Numbered from the stretch's first letter, positions 7,236 to 14,817 are shown. The stretch: DNA of 28,847 bases from CAYNFH01 sp964396385 (GCA_964396385.1 CAYNFH010000054.1:1-28847), one strand, 5' to 3'. The notes: generated by a model from the sequence alone, not told the origin. Numbers and translations are program-made.

Positions 7236-8420
7236 TTACAGGAAGAACAGGCGGAGCAGGGAGGGTACGATGCTCCAGAACGGGTTCGGCGACCGCTTCT
7301 TCGGAGGGACCTGCACCATGTCGCCGGGCTGAAGCGGCACGTCCGGCATCTCCCCTTTGTGGATGCGCTCAAAGTCCACCGCCACCGGCTGGACGTGGGC
7401 GGGGTCGTTGAGCATGTTGCGGAGGATCACCACGCCGCGTGGATCGGCGTCCGGACGAAGGCCGCCGCAGTCCGCGATAGCTTTGGACAGCGTCACCGCC
7501 CCCTTGTACTCAAATCCCTGCTGCGCCGCCACCGCGCCCACCACGCTGTAGCGCTGGCCGGTGTCCAGGGTCCGAACTAACACCAGATCATCTGGGGCCA
7601 GCTTCAGATTGTCGGTCGGCACATTCTGCAGCGCCCGGGAGGCGCTGATGGTCACCAGCGTGCCGTCGCGGTGGAAGAGTGTCAGCCGGTCCGGATCCGC
7701 GGTCGGCAGCAGCCCCTGCGCCGCCTGGATGGCGTCCCGCACCGTGATTCCCGGACGGTAGTTGATGCGGCCCTGCTTGCGCACCTCGCCCAAGACGGAG
7801 ACTTGCTGGGGCGGGGCCGCGACCACCGCCTCCTCAATGGTGATCGCGTCTCCATTGTGAAGCGGCGGATCGTTGACGGGGTCGTCCTGTCCAGGCGTCT
7901 CCAGCACGCGCTGGAGATCCGGCTTGAGCAGCGTGCGCGCGCCGCCGTCGCTCCGGGCCACCTGCACGCTATGCAGGTCCGCCGAAGGCAGGAACCCCAC
8001 CGCCGCAACCAGGCTGGAGAGACGCGCCCCCATCGGCAGCGTCACCGTGCCGGTCTGCCGCGCCGCGCCCTCCACCCACACCTGGATGCGCGGAACGTGC
8101 GCGATTTTGACGATCACCTCAGGCGGGACCGCGTAGTACTTGCGGATGGAGGCGCCAATCGTCTTGGCGGCCTGCTCGCAGGTCTGCCCCCGGAGCGTGA
8201 TCTTGTCGAGCGGCTTCTTCCAGATGGTGAGCTGCACGGCCCCCTCTCCATCCAGAGGGAAGCTGCCGCACAGCTCCGGCTCGTCGATACCCTTCACGGA
8301 CACGTTGAGCCGGATGGTGAACCCCGGCCCTAGCCGCGTATCCGGTCCGGCAACAATGTCCTGTGCCCAGGCCGATCCCGCAAGACCTGCCACCATGAGG
8401 GCTAATAGAAGGGCGCGCAT
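7236..8420 (-). CDS. SLBB-domain polysaccharide export protein (Wza-like)
   Basis: A protein of 394 residues, periplasmic or outer-membrane, predicted to take part in capsule or exopolysaccharide export. The signal peptide MRALLLALMVAGLAGSAWA ends before QD. A Poly_export domain covers about 25-110 (LGPGFTIRLNVSVKGIDEPE, FPLDGEGAVQL, AKTIGASIRKYY, VPPEVIVKI). Three SLBB-like segments follow: VWVEGAARQTGTVTL, VSVLGEVRKQGRINYRPGITVRDAI and YSVVGAVAAQQGFEYKGAVTLSKAI. Each is followed by a hydrophobic LxPGD/D-type strand (LAPDDLVLV, LQPGDMVQVPP). There is no lipobox, unlike E. coli Wza. The C-terminus ends in the hydrophobic helix FWSIVPSLLRLFFL. No polysaccharide polymerase or tyrosine kinase is adjacent, so the gene is an orphan here. 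Confidence 0.9.
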   Translation of the reverse strand: MRALLLALMVAGLAGSAWAQDIVAGPDTRLGPGFTIRLNVSVKGIDEPELCGSFPLDGEGAVQLTIWKKPLDKITLRGQTCEQAAKTIGASIRKYYAVPPEVIVKIAHVPRIQVWVEGAARQTGTVTLPMGARLSSLVAAVGFLPSADLHSVQVARSDGGARTLLKPDLQRVLETPGQDDPVNDPPLHNGDAITIEEAVVAAPPQQVSVLGEVRKQGRINYRPGITVRDAIQAAQGLLPTADPDRLTLFHRDGTLVTISASRALQNVPTDNLKLAPDDLVLVRTLDTGQRYSVVGAVAAQQGFEYKGAVTLSKAIADCGGLRPDADPRGVVILRNMLNDPAHVQPVAVDFERIHKGEMPDVPLQPGDMVQVPPKKRSPNPFWSIVPSLLRLFFL

Positions 8421-8464
8421 TCCTGTACTACCTGACTATTGGTGACGGGAAACACACTACGAAC

Positions 8465-8483
8465 TGCACAAGAATCTTGTGCA
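8465..8483. promoter_or_regulatory. Perfect 8-bp palindrome between the SorC gene stop and the SLBB gene
   Basis: TGCACAAG (8465-8472), spacer AAT, CTTGTGCA (8476-8483). It lies 45 bp upstream of the SLBB start and 44 bp after the regulator stop. It may be an operator for the SLBB gene or a weak hairpin; no T-run follows in either direction. Confidence 0.4.
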
Positions 8484-8526
8484 CGATTCATGCCTTTCGC
8501 CCCGCTCCCTGCCGCCCGCATCCTGC

Positions 8527-9648
8527 CTACCGGCTACCGCCCAGCCTCTCCAGCGCTTCACGCTCCTCCGGCCGCCAGTGGATGTCCAGGGAATCGAGCT
8601 TCCGCTCGCCAAGCAGCACCCGCGCGGTCACCTCGTCCCCGATCCAGACGTTGCCCATCGGCTCACCGCAAGTAAGAGCGATGGCGAGCGACGGGATTCG
8701 CGCCGGATCCGCGCCCACCGCCAGAATCACAGGCTTGCGCTCCTTCACGAGCTGCTTGATGCGGTCCAGCCCCAACCCCACCACCGTGCGCGCGCCGTGC
8801 TCCAGGGTCTGCCCCGCGCCGTCGAACCACCAACCGCCGAAGTTGCCCACTCCTCCTGCAGCCGCGATGGCCTCCATATCGGCCGCCGTTATGAGGTCGT
8901 TCTGCAGCGAGTCGTGGCGCGGCTGCCAGTCCGTCTGGTGGTGGGACGCGAGCGAGCCGACGACGATGTTGGTCTGCGTCCGCAGCGCGGAGAGAATCTG
9001 GCGGACCAGCGGCAGGTTGCTCACCACGGGAACATCGGCAGCGTCCACCAGGGCGGGAATCGCCATGCACGCGTACTGGCAGCCAAACTGACGGGCGATG
9101 TCCCGCACGATGTTGTTGGCGTCGAATCGGTCCACCTCCAGCCGCCGTACCCCCTGCGCAGCCAGCACCAGCCCCTTCTTGTTCAAACCCAGGTGTGGGC
9201 GCAGGTAGTCCGCCACCTTGCGCGTGACGAAGCCGTAAGTAACCGCCAGGCAGGGATCCTTTGCCTCACCGAACCGCCGGTCCACCTGCACTGCAGTCTC
9301 GCGCGCGATGCTGTCCATGATGACTTCGCGCACGTTGTCCGGCAGGGGCGCGGTGAGCATCTCTGACCGGCCGTGCACCACCACCACGTCCAGCAAATTG
9401 AACCGCTCGCGCACCTGAGCGGCCAGGTCGCGCAGCCGGCTGCCCTCGCTCTCCCGCGACGGCATGATGGAGATGTGCACGAGCCCCGCGCGCCGGGCCG
9501 CCTCACACATCGCCATTACCTTGGCGCGCGGCCTCAATCCCAGCCGCTCTCCGACGGCGTTGTGCGTCATCCGCTCCACAAAATAGAGCTCGGCAACCTT
9601 GCGGAGGATCTCCTCCTTGTATTCAGCCGGATCCGTGGAATAGGGCAT
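8527..9648 (-). CDS. SorC/DeoR-type sugar-binding transcriptional regulator
   Basis: A protein of 373 residues. The N-terminal helix-turn-helix covers about 10-55 (EEILRKVAELYFVERMTHNAVGERL and following). The remainder is a SorC-type sugar-phosphate-binding domain of the NagB/RpiA fold (LAVTYGFVTRKVADYL, NIVVGSLASHH, AAAGGVGNFGGWWFDGAGQ, LDRIKQLVKERKPVILAVGADP). Such proteins bind an intracellular sugar phosphate and regulate carbohydrate genes. ATG at 9648, preceded by GAAAGGAACAG. Upstream is a divergent control region with two palindromes and candidate promoters on both strands. Its likely targets are itself and the divergent gene at 9868; neighbouring sugar genes are possible. Confidence 0.88.
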   Translation of the reverse strand: MPYSTDPAEYKEEILRKVAELYFVERMTHNAVGERLGLRPRAKVMAMCEAARRAGLVHISIMPSRESEGSRLRDLAAQVRERFNLLDVVVVHGRSEMLTAPLPDNVREVIMDSIARETAVQVDRRFGEAKDPCLAVTYGFVTRKVADYLRPHLGLNKKGLVLAAQGVRRLEVDRFDANNIVRDIARQFGCQYACMAIPALVDAADVPVVSNLPLVRQILSALRTQTNIVVGSLASHHQTDWQPRHDSLQNDLITAADMEAIAAAGGVGNFGGWWFDGAGQTLEHGARTVVGLGLDRIKQLVKERKPVILAVGADPARIPSLAIALTCGEPMGNVWIGDEVTARVLLGERKLDSLDIHWRPEEREALERLGGSR

Positions 9649-9696
9649 CTGTTCCTTTCTGCGGCGAGACAGTCACATCTGTTTCCATCTGTACAA

Positions 9697-9726
9697 AGTA
9701 TATCCAGATTCACGCGAAGGAAGCAA
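9697..9726 (-). promoter_or_regulatory. Candidate promoter for the SorC-type gene
   Basis: On the minus strand TATACT (9697-9702) is the -10 box and TTGCTT (9721-9726) a -35 box, 18 bp apart. TATACT recurs in the promoters at 13287 and 27364. The -35 is weak. Confidence 0.5.
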
Positions 9727-9730
9727 ACTG

Positions 9731-9744
9731 GTTACAACTGTAAC
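9731..9744. promoter_or_regulatory. Palindrome GTTACA-AC-TGTAAC, candidate operator
   Basis: Perfect 6-bp arms with a 2-bp spacer. It sits just upstream of the SorC-gene -35 box and between the two divergent promoters, where an autoregulator would be expected to bind. Confidence 0.45.
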
Positions 9745-9761
9745 TTTGTGAGCAAGTGTTA

Positions 9762-9790
9762 TTGACACGATCCGGGCCGTTGTGTTAGTC
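9762..9790 (+). promoter_or_regulatory. Candidate sigma70 promoter for the 9868 gene
   Basis: TTGACA (9762-9767), 17-bp spacer, then TTAGTC (9785-9790) as a weak -10 preceded by TG (extended -10 like). The expected start is near 9797, giving a leader of about 70 nt. Confidence 0.55.
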
Positions 9791-9811
9791 TGTGAAGGCA
9801 ATCACAGACTA
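9786..9811. promoter_or_regulatory. Perfect 10-bp inverted repeat overlapping -10 and transcription start
   Basis: TAGTCTGTGA (9786-9795), spacer AGGCAA, TCACAGACTA (9802-9811). It covers most of the -10 box and the expected +1 of the plus-strand promoter, the classic position for a repressor operator. The divergently encoded SorC-type regulator is one candidate binder. Confidence 0.65.
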
Positions 9812-9867
9812 CCGTACGGCCCCCTCCCCGTGAAGGGCCAGTGCGCTTCACCCCCGGAGAAGACGCC

Positions 9868-10332
9868 ATGGGTACCGGCACTTTTGACGACCGCAACGAT
9901 GCCCGCCTCATCGTAAAGCGGTGGCTGCGACGCAACCCCGAAGAGAGCTATCGCCCCGAGCACATCCGCCGCCTCGTGGCGGAGACCGTGCTGCGGGACC
10001 ATGACCCGGTAGACCCTATTGCCGATAGCTGGCGGGAGGGGATGTACGGCGCGTGGATAGGCGTGCTGGAGTTTGCGGGCGAGGAGATGGAGCAGAGCAA
10101 GCACGGATCGGCGTCCGCCGCAGCGGATGCCGTGCGACAGGCCCTGCGCCACCTGCCCTACCAACCCTCCGCGACCCTGGAGCGGCTGCAGAGCGCCCTC
10201 CGGTCGTTTGAGGAAGTACGAGGTTCGTCAGATGGGCATGCGGGCAACGACGCCCGCGCAGCGGAGGCTCTCCGCCTTGCTACGGAGCTCCTCCGCAACA
10301 CCGCAACGAAGCGGACGGTTACTGCCCATTGA
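9868..10332 (+). CDS. Conserved-looking protein of unknown function
   Basis: A protein of 154 residues starting MGTGTFDDRND. The ATG at 9868 has GGAGA 8 bp upstream; an in-frame GTG at 9841 lacks a ribosome binding site. The first half is a charged helical domain (LIVKRWLRRNPEESYRPEHIRRLVAETVL, with a Trp/Gly-rich SWREGMYGAWIGVLEF segment). The second half is alanine- and leucine-rich helices (LERLQSALRSFEEV, AAEALRLATELLRN). There is no signal peptide or membrane span, and I recognise no family. It has its own promoter with an overlapping palindrome. Its last 14 bp overlap the 3' end of the convergent membrane-protein gene. Confidence 0.75.
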   Translation: MGTGTFDDRNDARLIVKRWLRRNPEESYRPEHIRRLVAETVLRDHDPVDPIADSWREGMYGAWIGVLEFAGEEMEQSKHGSASAAADAVRQALRHLPYQPSATLERLQSALRSFEEVRGSSDGHAGNDARAAEALRLATELLRNTATKRTVTAH

Positions 10333-10576
10333 CGCGAGGTGCGCGCGCCGCGGCCAATACAAAGGCCGCGGCGCCTAGCACCGCCAGCGCGACGGCCACG
10401 GTTATCCGCACTGCCAGCGGCGGACTGGTGTAAGGGCCAATGGCCCAGGCGAGCCCTCCCAACAGGATGAGTACCTCCACGGCTGCTGCCAGCACCAGCG
10501 TGGTCTGCCCAACCGCCGGCGCTTCGCCCGTCCCTTCTTCCGCCGTGCTCTGCTCCAGCCTCTGAGCTTCCGCCAT
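10319..10576 (-). CDS. Small two-helix membrane protein
   Basis: A protein of 85 residues. The acidic N-terminus (MAEAQRLEQSTAEEG) is followed by two hydrophobic helices (TLVLAAAVEVLILLGGLAWAIG and ITVAVALAVLGAAAFVLAAA), ending with the short basic tail RAPRVNGQ. AGGAGGT stands 5 bp before the ATG at 10576; a GTG one codon upstream (10579) is equally possible. The start lies 10 bp after the VWA gene stop, so it is the third gene of the ATPase-VWA operon and may be a membrane partner of that pair. I recognise no named family. Confidence 0.75.
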   Translation of the reverse strand: MAEAQRLEQSTAEEGTGEAPAVGQTTLVLAAAVEVLILLGGLAWAIGPYTSPPLAVRITVAVALAVLGAAAFVLAAARAPRVNGQ

Positions 10577-10586
10577 CACGGACCTC

Positions 10587-11909
10587 CTACCCCGCTTCCC
10601 GGAAGAGGCCGGGATCCACCATGCTCACCGTACTGGAGATCCGCACCAGCTCCGGGTTGTGCGCCGCCTCCCGCCCAATCAGCACCGTGTCCAGCTCGAT
10701 GCCCAGCCGCTTGAGCCGAGCGCCCACTTTGCTGTAGATCGAGGCGCGCCCATCCGTCAGCAGCCCGATTCGCGGCTTCACACCCGGCCCCAGCTCTCCG
10801 CTCTGCACGATGCGCTCGATATCGTCCGCCGCCGTCTCCAGCGCCTCCACCACGTTCGTCGCCTCGCCGGAGAAGTTGGTCTTGAACAGCCGCTGCACCA
10901 ACTCGTCCTTCTCCCGCACCGAGCAAGCCATCAGGGGCGAATCCTGCGGCAGCGGGAACAGCCTCTCCGCGAAGCTTCGGAAGTAGTAGCGCGCGTGCGG
11001 CCTCCCCATGTCCGCCCGCAGCATGGCTACGGCGATGGCCAGTTCCATCACCGCGTTGATGCCGCGCGGCTCACAGTTGCGGACGAGGGACGTGCTCCGG
11101 TCAAAGAGGAGGTACATAAGTCGCGTGCCGGTCCCCTCGCCCCCCGTCTCAATCTCCACCGGCACCCGGCTCTTGCGCCGTTCCCGGTGCGTGATGAGCC
11201 GCTCCTCCGCTTGGAACAGCAGGTACCGGCGGTCCTCGCGGTAGGCCAGGATCGGGATAGAGCCCTCCACCAGCCGGGAGAATAGGAACTCATCCGGCAT
11301 CGCCTGGTACAGCATCGGCGCGGCCCGAAGGTCGGAGAGCGTTCTTGCGGACCGCAGCACCGGATAGCCGGGCGGCCGGCGGCTCTCCAGGTGCTCCACG
11401 CCGATCCGCGGGATGAACAGCGTCTCCGGCTCCGTAATCAGGACTTCCGACTCCCGCTCAAGGTACTCCGTCTCATGCTGGCGGGATTGCCCTTCGTCCT
11501 CCGCCGACCGCTCCCGCGCGATGTGCAGGAAGGGCGGGTTCTCGCGCGCCAGCGCCGCCAGGATCTCCTCCACCTGCCTCGGGTCCGCGAAAAAGTCCGC
11601 GCCCTCGCCTGCGAACCCCACCGCCCGCTGCGCCAGTCCGCCGGTGTCGTCCAGCTCCTTCATCCGCTCCAGCAGACGACGGATCTCCGCGTCAGACGCG
11701 ACCAGCTCCTTATCGCCCTGCCGCGCCTTGCCGGGACGCACGATCATCCAGGGCTTGAGCTTGCGCTTCTTGCCCAGCCCGGGGAAGAAGATGCTCAGTA
11801 TGGCGCTGGCGAACTCCAGCAGCGCCAGCAGCGTGCGCCCGATCCGCGACAGCACGCCCAGCATCCGCTCCGCCAGCAAGTACGCCGCGGACGAGCTCTG
11901 TTCCGTCAC
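10587..11909 (-). CDS. VWA-domain protein, partner of MoxR-type ATPase (ViaA-like organisation)
   Basis: A protein of 440 residues. The C-terminal von Willebrand A domain has a complete MIDAS: DRSTS (Asp270 onward), the Thr in SGEATNVVEAL, and the Asp in LLTDGRAS. The N-terminal half is helical and charged. It begins with a hydrophobic stretch at about 14-45 (MLGVLSRIGRTLLALLEFASAILSIFFPG), which may be a membrane-associated helix. The start is a GTG 12 bp after the ATPase stop, with only a weak AAGTGAG as ribosome binding site, which suggests translational coupling. MoxR-VWA pairs act as chaperone-like machines in which the VWA protein recognises the target through a metal ion. The target here is unknown. 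Confidence 0.88.
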   Translation of the reverse strand: MTEQSSSAAYLLAERMLGVLSRIGRTLLALLEFASAILSIFFPGLGKKRKLKPWMIVRPGKARQGDKELVASDAEIRRLLERMKELDDTGGLAQRAVGFAGEGADFFADPRQVEEILAALARENPPFLHIARERSAEDEGQSRQHETEYLERESEVLITEPETLFIPRIGVEHLESRRPPGYPVLRSARTLSDLRAAPMLYQAMPDEFLFSRLVEGSIPILAYREDRRYLLFQAEERLITHRERRKSRVPVEIETGGEGTGTRLMYLLFDRSTSLVRNCEPRGINAVMELAIAVAMLRADMGRPHARYYFRSFAERLFPLPQDSPLMACSVREKDELVQRLFKTNFSGEATNVVEALETAADDIERIVQSGELGPGVKPRIGLLTDGRASIYSKVGARLKRLGIELDTVLIGREAAHNPELVRISSTVSMVDPGLFREAG

Positions 11910-11921
11910 CCGACACTCACT

Positions 11922-13130
11922 TCACAACACCACCTCCCGCGTCAGCGAGCGCGTCCGCTCCCGGAATGTATCGATCCCCGCCCGCCTGACCTCGGCCACC
12001 AGGTCCGTGAGCGTCTGCAGCCCCTTACAGGAGGCGATCCAGTCGTTGAAGCCCGTCTCCCCAAACAGCTTCATGGCCGTGTAGGGCAGCTCGAACACAA
12101 TCTCCCGGGGCGTCTTAGGCGCCAGGCGCAGCCGGTTAAGCTGGTCCATCAGCGCGCCGAGCTGGTCGTAGCGGCGGAACTCCTGCAGGTGCTTCTGGTC
12201 CGGTACGGCGATGCTCACCACGTCCTCCCACACGCGGCGCGCCTCCTCGTACTGGGCATCTTCGCCGCCCGGAAGCACGTGCTTGAGGGAGTGGAGGTGG
12301 TCGTACTGCACGTCGCGATGGCCCTTGATCAGCGCAACGGCCTTCAGCACCGGCAGCAGGCTGTTCTGGCTGCGCGTGTTCATCAGGTGGGCCGGCAGCG
12401 CCTTGGCGCTGCACCGCTCCTCGAACCTGCTCAGGCACCACGCCAGCACCAGCATCACTCCGGGCGAGAGCCGCACCATCTCCACGTCGTGCGCCAGCGC
12501 CTCCACGGTGGAAAACGGGATTCCGGCCAGCGCATACTTGCCGGAGCGGCGCAGGTCCGCCGTCTCCATGGCGCAGAAGCGGCCGGCGATGTTGCGCAGC
12601 GTGGGCGCGTGGAAGAAGAACAGCTCGCGCGCCTTCACCGCCTCCCACTGCTCCCCCTGGGGCACGTGGTTGCCGGTCATGAAGGCGCTGTGGAGCCGGC
12701 ACTCGTAGATCTGGTCCTTGGTGACAAAGCGCCGCTCCAGCAGGATGGTGTTGAGCGCGCGCGCCAGCGCGACACCCGCGTCCGGCCACTCCTCCAGGAG
12801 CGCAAGCTGGGCGTCGCACATGCCTCCGTCTATATAGTAGATCTGCTTGCCCTCCCGCCGGTATACGGATGGGATAGGCGGGCCGATCAGGTGGTCAGGG
12901 ATGGTGAAGGCGGAGAGCTGGGGGCGAAAGATAGCCGCGCCGTCGAAGAGCTCCGACAGCAGGCTCAGGAACGTGCTCTTGCCCTGCCCCGTGGGTCCCA
13001 CCAGGAACATGTGGTTCCGGGTGAGGAGCGCCAGCGCGGCCTGGACAAGCGCGTCCTCATATCCAACTAGAAACGTCCGAAGGCCATAGATCGCGTCGAA
13101 CAGGTCTCGGGCGGTGATTCGATCGTCCAT
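11922..13130 (-). CDS. MoxR/RavA-like AAA+ ATPase with variant Walker B
   Basis: A protein of 402 residues. Walker A is VGPTGQGKST with Lys51. The region aligning with the usual FLDE Walker B reads LALLEEWPDAG, so the Asp is replaced by Glu113 while the catalytic Glu114 remains. LNTILLERRF matches the MoxR LN..L..ER.F helix, Asn154 (MTGNH) fits sensor 1, and LRNIAGRF carries a possible arginine finger. Together with the adjacent VWA gene this points to the MoxR family, near RavA in length. AAGGAGG precedes the ATG at 13130 and is partly inside a small hairpin. First gene of a three-gene operon (ATPase, VWA protein, small membrane protein). Confidence 0.88.
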   Translation of the reverse strand: MDDRITARDLFDAIYGLRTFLVGYEDALVQAALALLTRNHMFLVGPTGQGKSTFLSLLSELFDGAAIFRPQLSAFTIPDHLIGPPIPSVYRREGKQIYYIDGGMCDAQLALLEEWPDAGVALARALNTILLERRFVTKDQIYECRLHSAFMTGNHVPQGEQWEAVKARELFFFHAPTLRNIAGRFCAMETADLRRSGKYALAGIPFSTVEALAHDVEMVRLSPGVMLVLAWCLSRFEERCSAKALPAHLMNTRSQNSLLPVLKAVALIKGHRDVQYDHLHSLKHVLPGGEDAQYEEARRVWEDVVSIAVPDQKHLQEFRRYDQLGALMDQLNRLRLAPKTPREIVFELPYTAMKLFGETGFNDWIASCKGLQTLTDLVAEVRRAGIDTFRERTRSLTREVVL

Positions 13131-13280
13131 TCATTGCCTCCTTCGGCAATAAATGGTCAACGCAAGGCGTCTGATCGCAGCCGGCCATCTCGTAGTCGGC
13201 CGTGGACCGCAATGCACGATGCCGAGCCACCCGGCGGTCCTCGCGAGGCTCGGTAAGACTCCACGTCACTCTTGGAGAGT
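13131..13280 (-). promoter_or_regulatory. Structured 5' leader of the ATPase operon with SD-masking hairpin
   Basis: Transcription from the promoter at 13287-13315 would give a leader of about 150 nt. It holds two exact stems. One is CCGAGCC/GGCTCGG at 13222-13253. The other is ATTGCC/GGCAAT at 13133-13150, whose loop and 3' arm contain the Shine-Dalgarno AGGAGG just before the ATG. The +1 region itself (13265-13283) is an 8-bp near-palindrome. I see no match to a known riboswitch. Confidence 0.45.
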
Positions 13281-13286
13281 AACGCA

Positions 13287-13315
13287 AGTATATAGGAGCC
13301 TCTAGTCGGTGTCAA
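13287..13315 (-). promoter_or_regulatory. Near-consensus sigma70 promoter of the MoxR-VWA operon
   Basis: On the minus strand TTGACA (13310-13315), exactly 17 bp, TATACT (13287-13292). It is the best promoter match on this strand, and it points at the ATPase gene. Confidence 0.8.
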
Positions 13316-13431
13316 GGTAACAAACGGCGTACAGATCGGCCGCTTGCAACCGCGCCGCCACCACTCGGGCCGTCGCCGCCCTGCGAAACTGGCAGTACGT
13401 ATATCAGGTAGTATCGGCGAGGGAACAACCC
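13316..13431. other. Non-coding stretch upstream of the 13432 gene
   Basis: Together with the leader, 13131-13431 is about 300 bp without a gene. The plus-strand part contains no clear promoter; ACGTATATCAGGTAGTAT near 13400 is AT-rich but lacks a convincing -35. Confidence 0.4.
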
Positions 13432-14013
13432 ATGGAACAGCGGCTCGAAAGCTCCACAACAGAAGACCGGGAGCTGGCAACGGTACCGGCGCCGGAGGAG
13501 CTGGCGGTTTCACACGGCCCCCCCGCCGGAGCCGAGGCCACCCTCAAAGAGCAGCGGAAGAACTCCCTTGTGAGGGCCATCCTCCAGTGCGCGATCCTGC
13601 TTCTCGCAGCCGCCGTGCTCCAGACCGGGCTCGGTGGGTGCGGGCTCACGAAGACGAACTTCACCGAGTGCGTGCTGGGCAGCCGGAACGGCAAGGCCAT
13701 GCTGACCATCGGCAAGACGCACGTCGTGTTCCCGGACGTGCCCATCGGCGGCTCACCGAACCAGCCCCGCAAGAAGGCGCTCTTCATCCAGACCTCCCTC
13801 GCCGGAAGCACCACCGCGGAAGCCGGCGCGGACGGCGTCACCTTCACCTACTCGTACACCAAAGGCGTCTGCACGGTCAGCCTCGCCAACCACTCCTTCG
13901 ATGTCCTCGCCGCGGGCACAAAGCTCCGCGTCGCCGGCCGCACCTACAACACCGACCAGGAGCAGACCATTGTGGTCGCTTCCACGTCCCACCCGCCCCG
14001 GCCACGTCAATAG
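13432..14013 (+). CDS. Single-pass membrane-anchored protein of unknown function
   Basis: A protein of 193 residues. A hydrophilic, Glu/Pro-rich N-terminus of about 45 residues precedes one hydrophobic helix (VRAILQCAILLLAAAVLQTGLGGCG, about 48-72). The C-terminal domain of about 115 residues is rich in beta-strand signals (AMLTIGKTHVVFPDV, ADGVTFTYSYTKGVCTVSLANHSFDVLAAG, GRTYNTDQEQTIVV). The topology suggests a short cytoplasmic tail and an exported beta-rich domain. GAGGGA precedes the ATG. I recognise no family. It is divergent from the ATPase operon and convergent with the lysozyme gene, and probably monocistronic. Confidence 0.75.
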   Translation: MEQRLESSTTEDRELATVPAPEELAVSHGPPAGAEATLKEQRKNSLVRAILQCAILLLAAAVLQTGLGGCGLTKTNFTECVLGSRNGKAMLTIGKTHVVFPDVPIGGSPNQPRKKALFIQTSLAGSTTAEAGADGVTFTYSYTKGVCTVSLANHSFDVLAAGTKLRVAGRTYNTDQEQTIVVASTSHPPRPRQ

Positions 14014-14059
14014 CGGCCCAGTCGTCCACTGCCGAATCGCCCAATGGAAAGATGGACAT

Positions 14060-14118
14060 GGATGGAGTAGCAGAGGCGCTGCATGCTTCTTCGATGCTGC
14101 GCCAGAGCTACTCCATCC
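14060..14118. terminator. Very long hairpin between convergent genes
   Basis: GGATGGAGTAGC (14060-14071) pairs perfectly with GCTACTCCATCC (14107-14118). Inside an AGA/AGA bulge, GGCGCTGCAT pairs with ATGCTGCGCC with one mismatch; the loop is about 9 bases. It has no T-run but lies between two gene ends, so a bidirectional stop or a REP-like element fits. Confidence 0.6.
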
Positions 14119-14175
14119 CATTCAACACCGGTGCGGGCATGCTTGTTAGGGCGACCAGATCAGGCGGTGGACGCG

Positions 14176-14817
14176 CTATTGTCGCAGTCCAAAGCGCGCC
14201 ACCAGCTCCTCATGCGAGCCGTTGAACCGGTCAGCGTCCACTCCACCGGTAACGCCAGGAACGTGCACCTCCCCTGACTCTCTGCCCGCATACTGCCAGA
14301 AGGTCCAATCGCTCCAGCCGGCCGGAATCCTGGGGCGGGACGCAGAGGTGTAGTGGGCGATCCAGAGCGGGTACTCGCCGAAGCTGTCGTCCAGGTTGGC
14401 CGACCAGAAGGCAGGGCCGGTGTAAATGATAGGCGTCCGCCCGGTCTCCGCCGCGACAACATTAAGCCAGGAACGCACAGCCACAATCAGCGCCTCTCCG
14501 GCTACCCTGTCTATCACCTCCACGTCCAGCGCAGCCGGCAGGTCCGTAGGCAGGAACTGTACAGTGCTGAGGAAGTGGCGCGCCTGCTGCTCGGCGTCCA
14601 CGGACGGCCGGAAGAAATGGTAAGCGCCTCGCGTGATGCCCACCTCACCCATCTGCTGCCAGTTCTGGGCAAAGAGCGGATCCACAAAGGAAACGCCTTC
14701 CGTGGCCTTGGCATACCCGAAGGACCAGCCGGCGGCCAGCACCGCCGCCCATTCCACCTCCCCATCAAAGTGCGCCACATCAATACCAACTGCGTAGTTC
14801 TCTGCTTGAGTCTGCAT
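14176..14817 (-). CDS. GH25-family lysozyme (muramidase) without signal peptide
   Basis: A protein of 213 residues made of a single GH25 TIM barrel. It hydrolyses the beta-1,4 bond between MurNAc and GlcNAc in peptidoglycan. Hallmarks are GIDVAHFDG (Asp13), FGYAKATEG, RGAYHFFRP, the catalytic pair in ALDVEV (Asp98, Glu100), IIYTGPAFW, PLWIAHYT and WTFWQYAG, ending GGVDADRFNG. The ATG at 14817 follows GAGGGATAG. There is no secretion signal and no wall-binding repeats, as in phage endolysins, which cross the membrane through a holin. No holin or other phage gene is nearby. It sits just downstream of the RHS-associated genes, so an alternative is an effector or accessory of that locus. Confidence 0.92.
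   Translation of the reverse strand: MQTQAENYAVGIDVAHFDGEVEWAAVLAAGWSFGYAKATEGVSFVDPLFAQNWQQMGEVGITRGAYHFFRPSVDAEQQARHFLSTVQFLPTDLPAALDVEVIDRVAGEALIVAVRSWLNVVAAETGRTPIIYTGPAFWSANLDDSFGEYPLWIAHYTSASRPRIPAGWSDWTFWQYAGRESGEVHVPGVTGGVDADRFNGSHEELVARFGLRQ

Noticed and set aside
11391..13070. 559-codon plus-strand ORF opposite the ATPase and VWA genes
   Set aside because: Antisense shadow in GC-rich DNA; the minus-strand frames carry complete Walker and MIDAS motifs, this one none.
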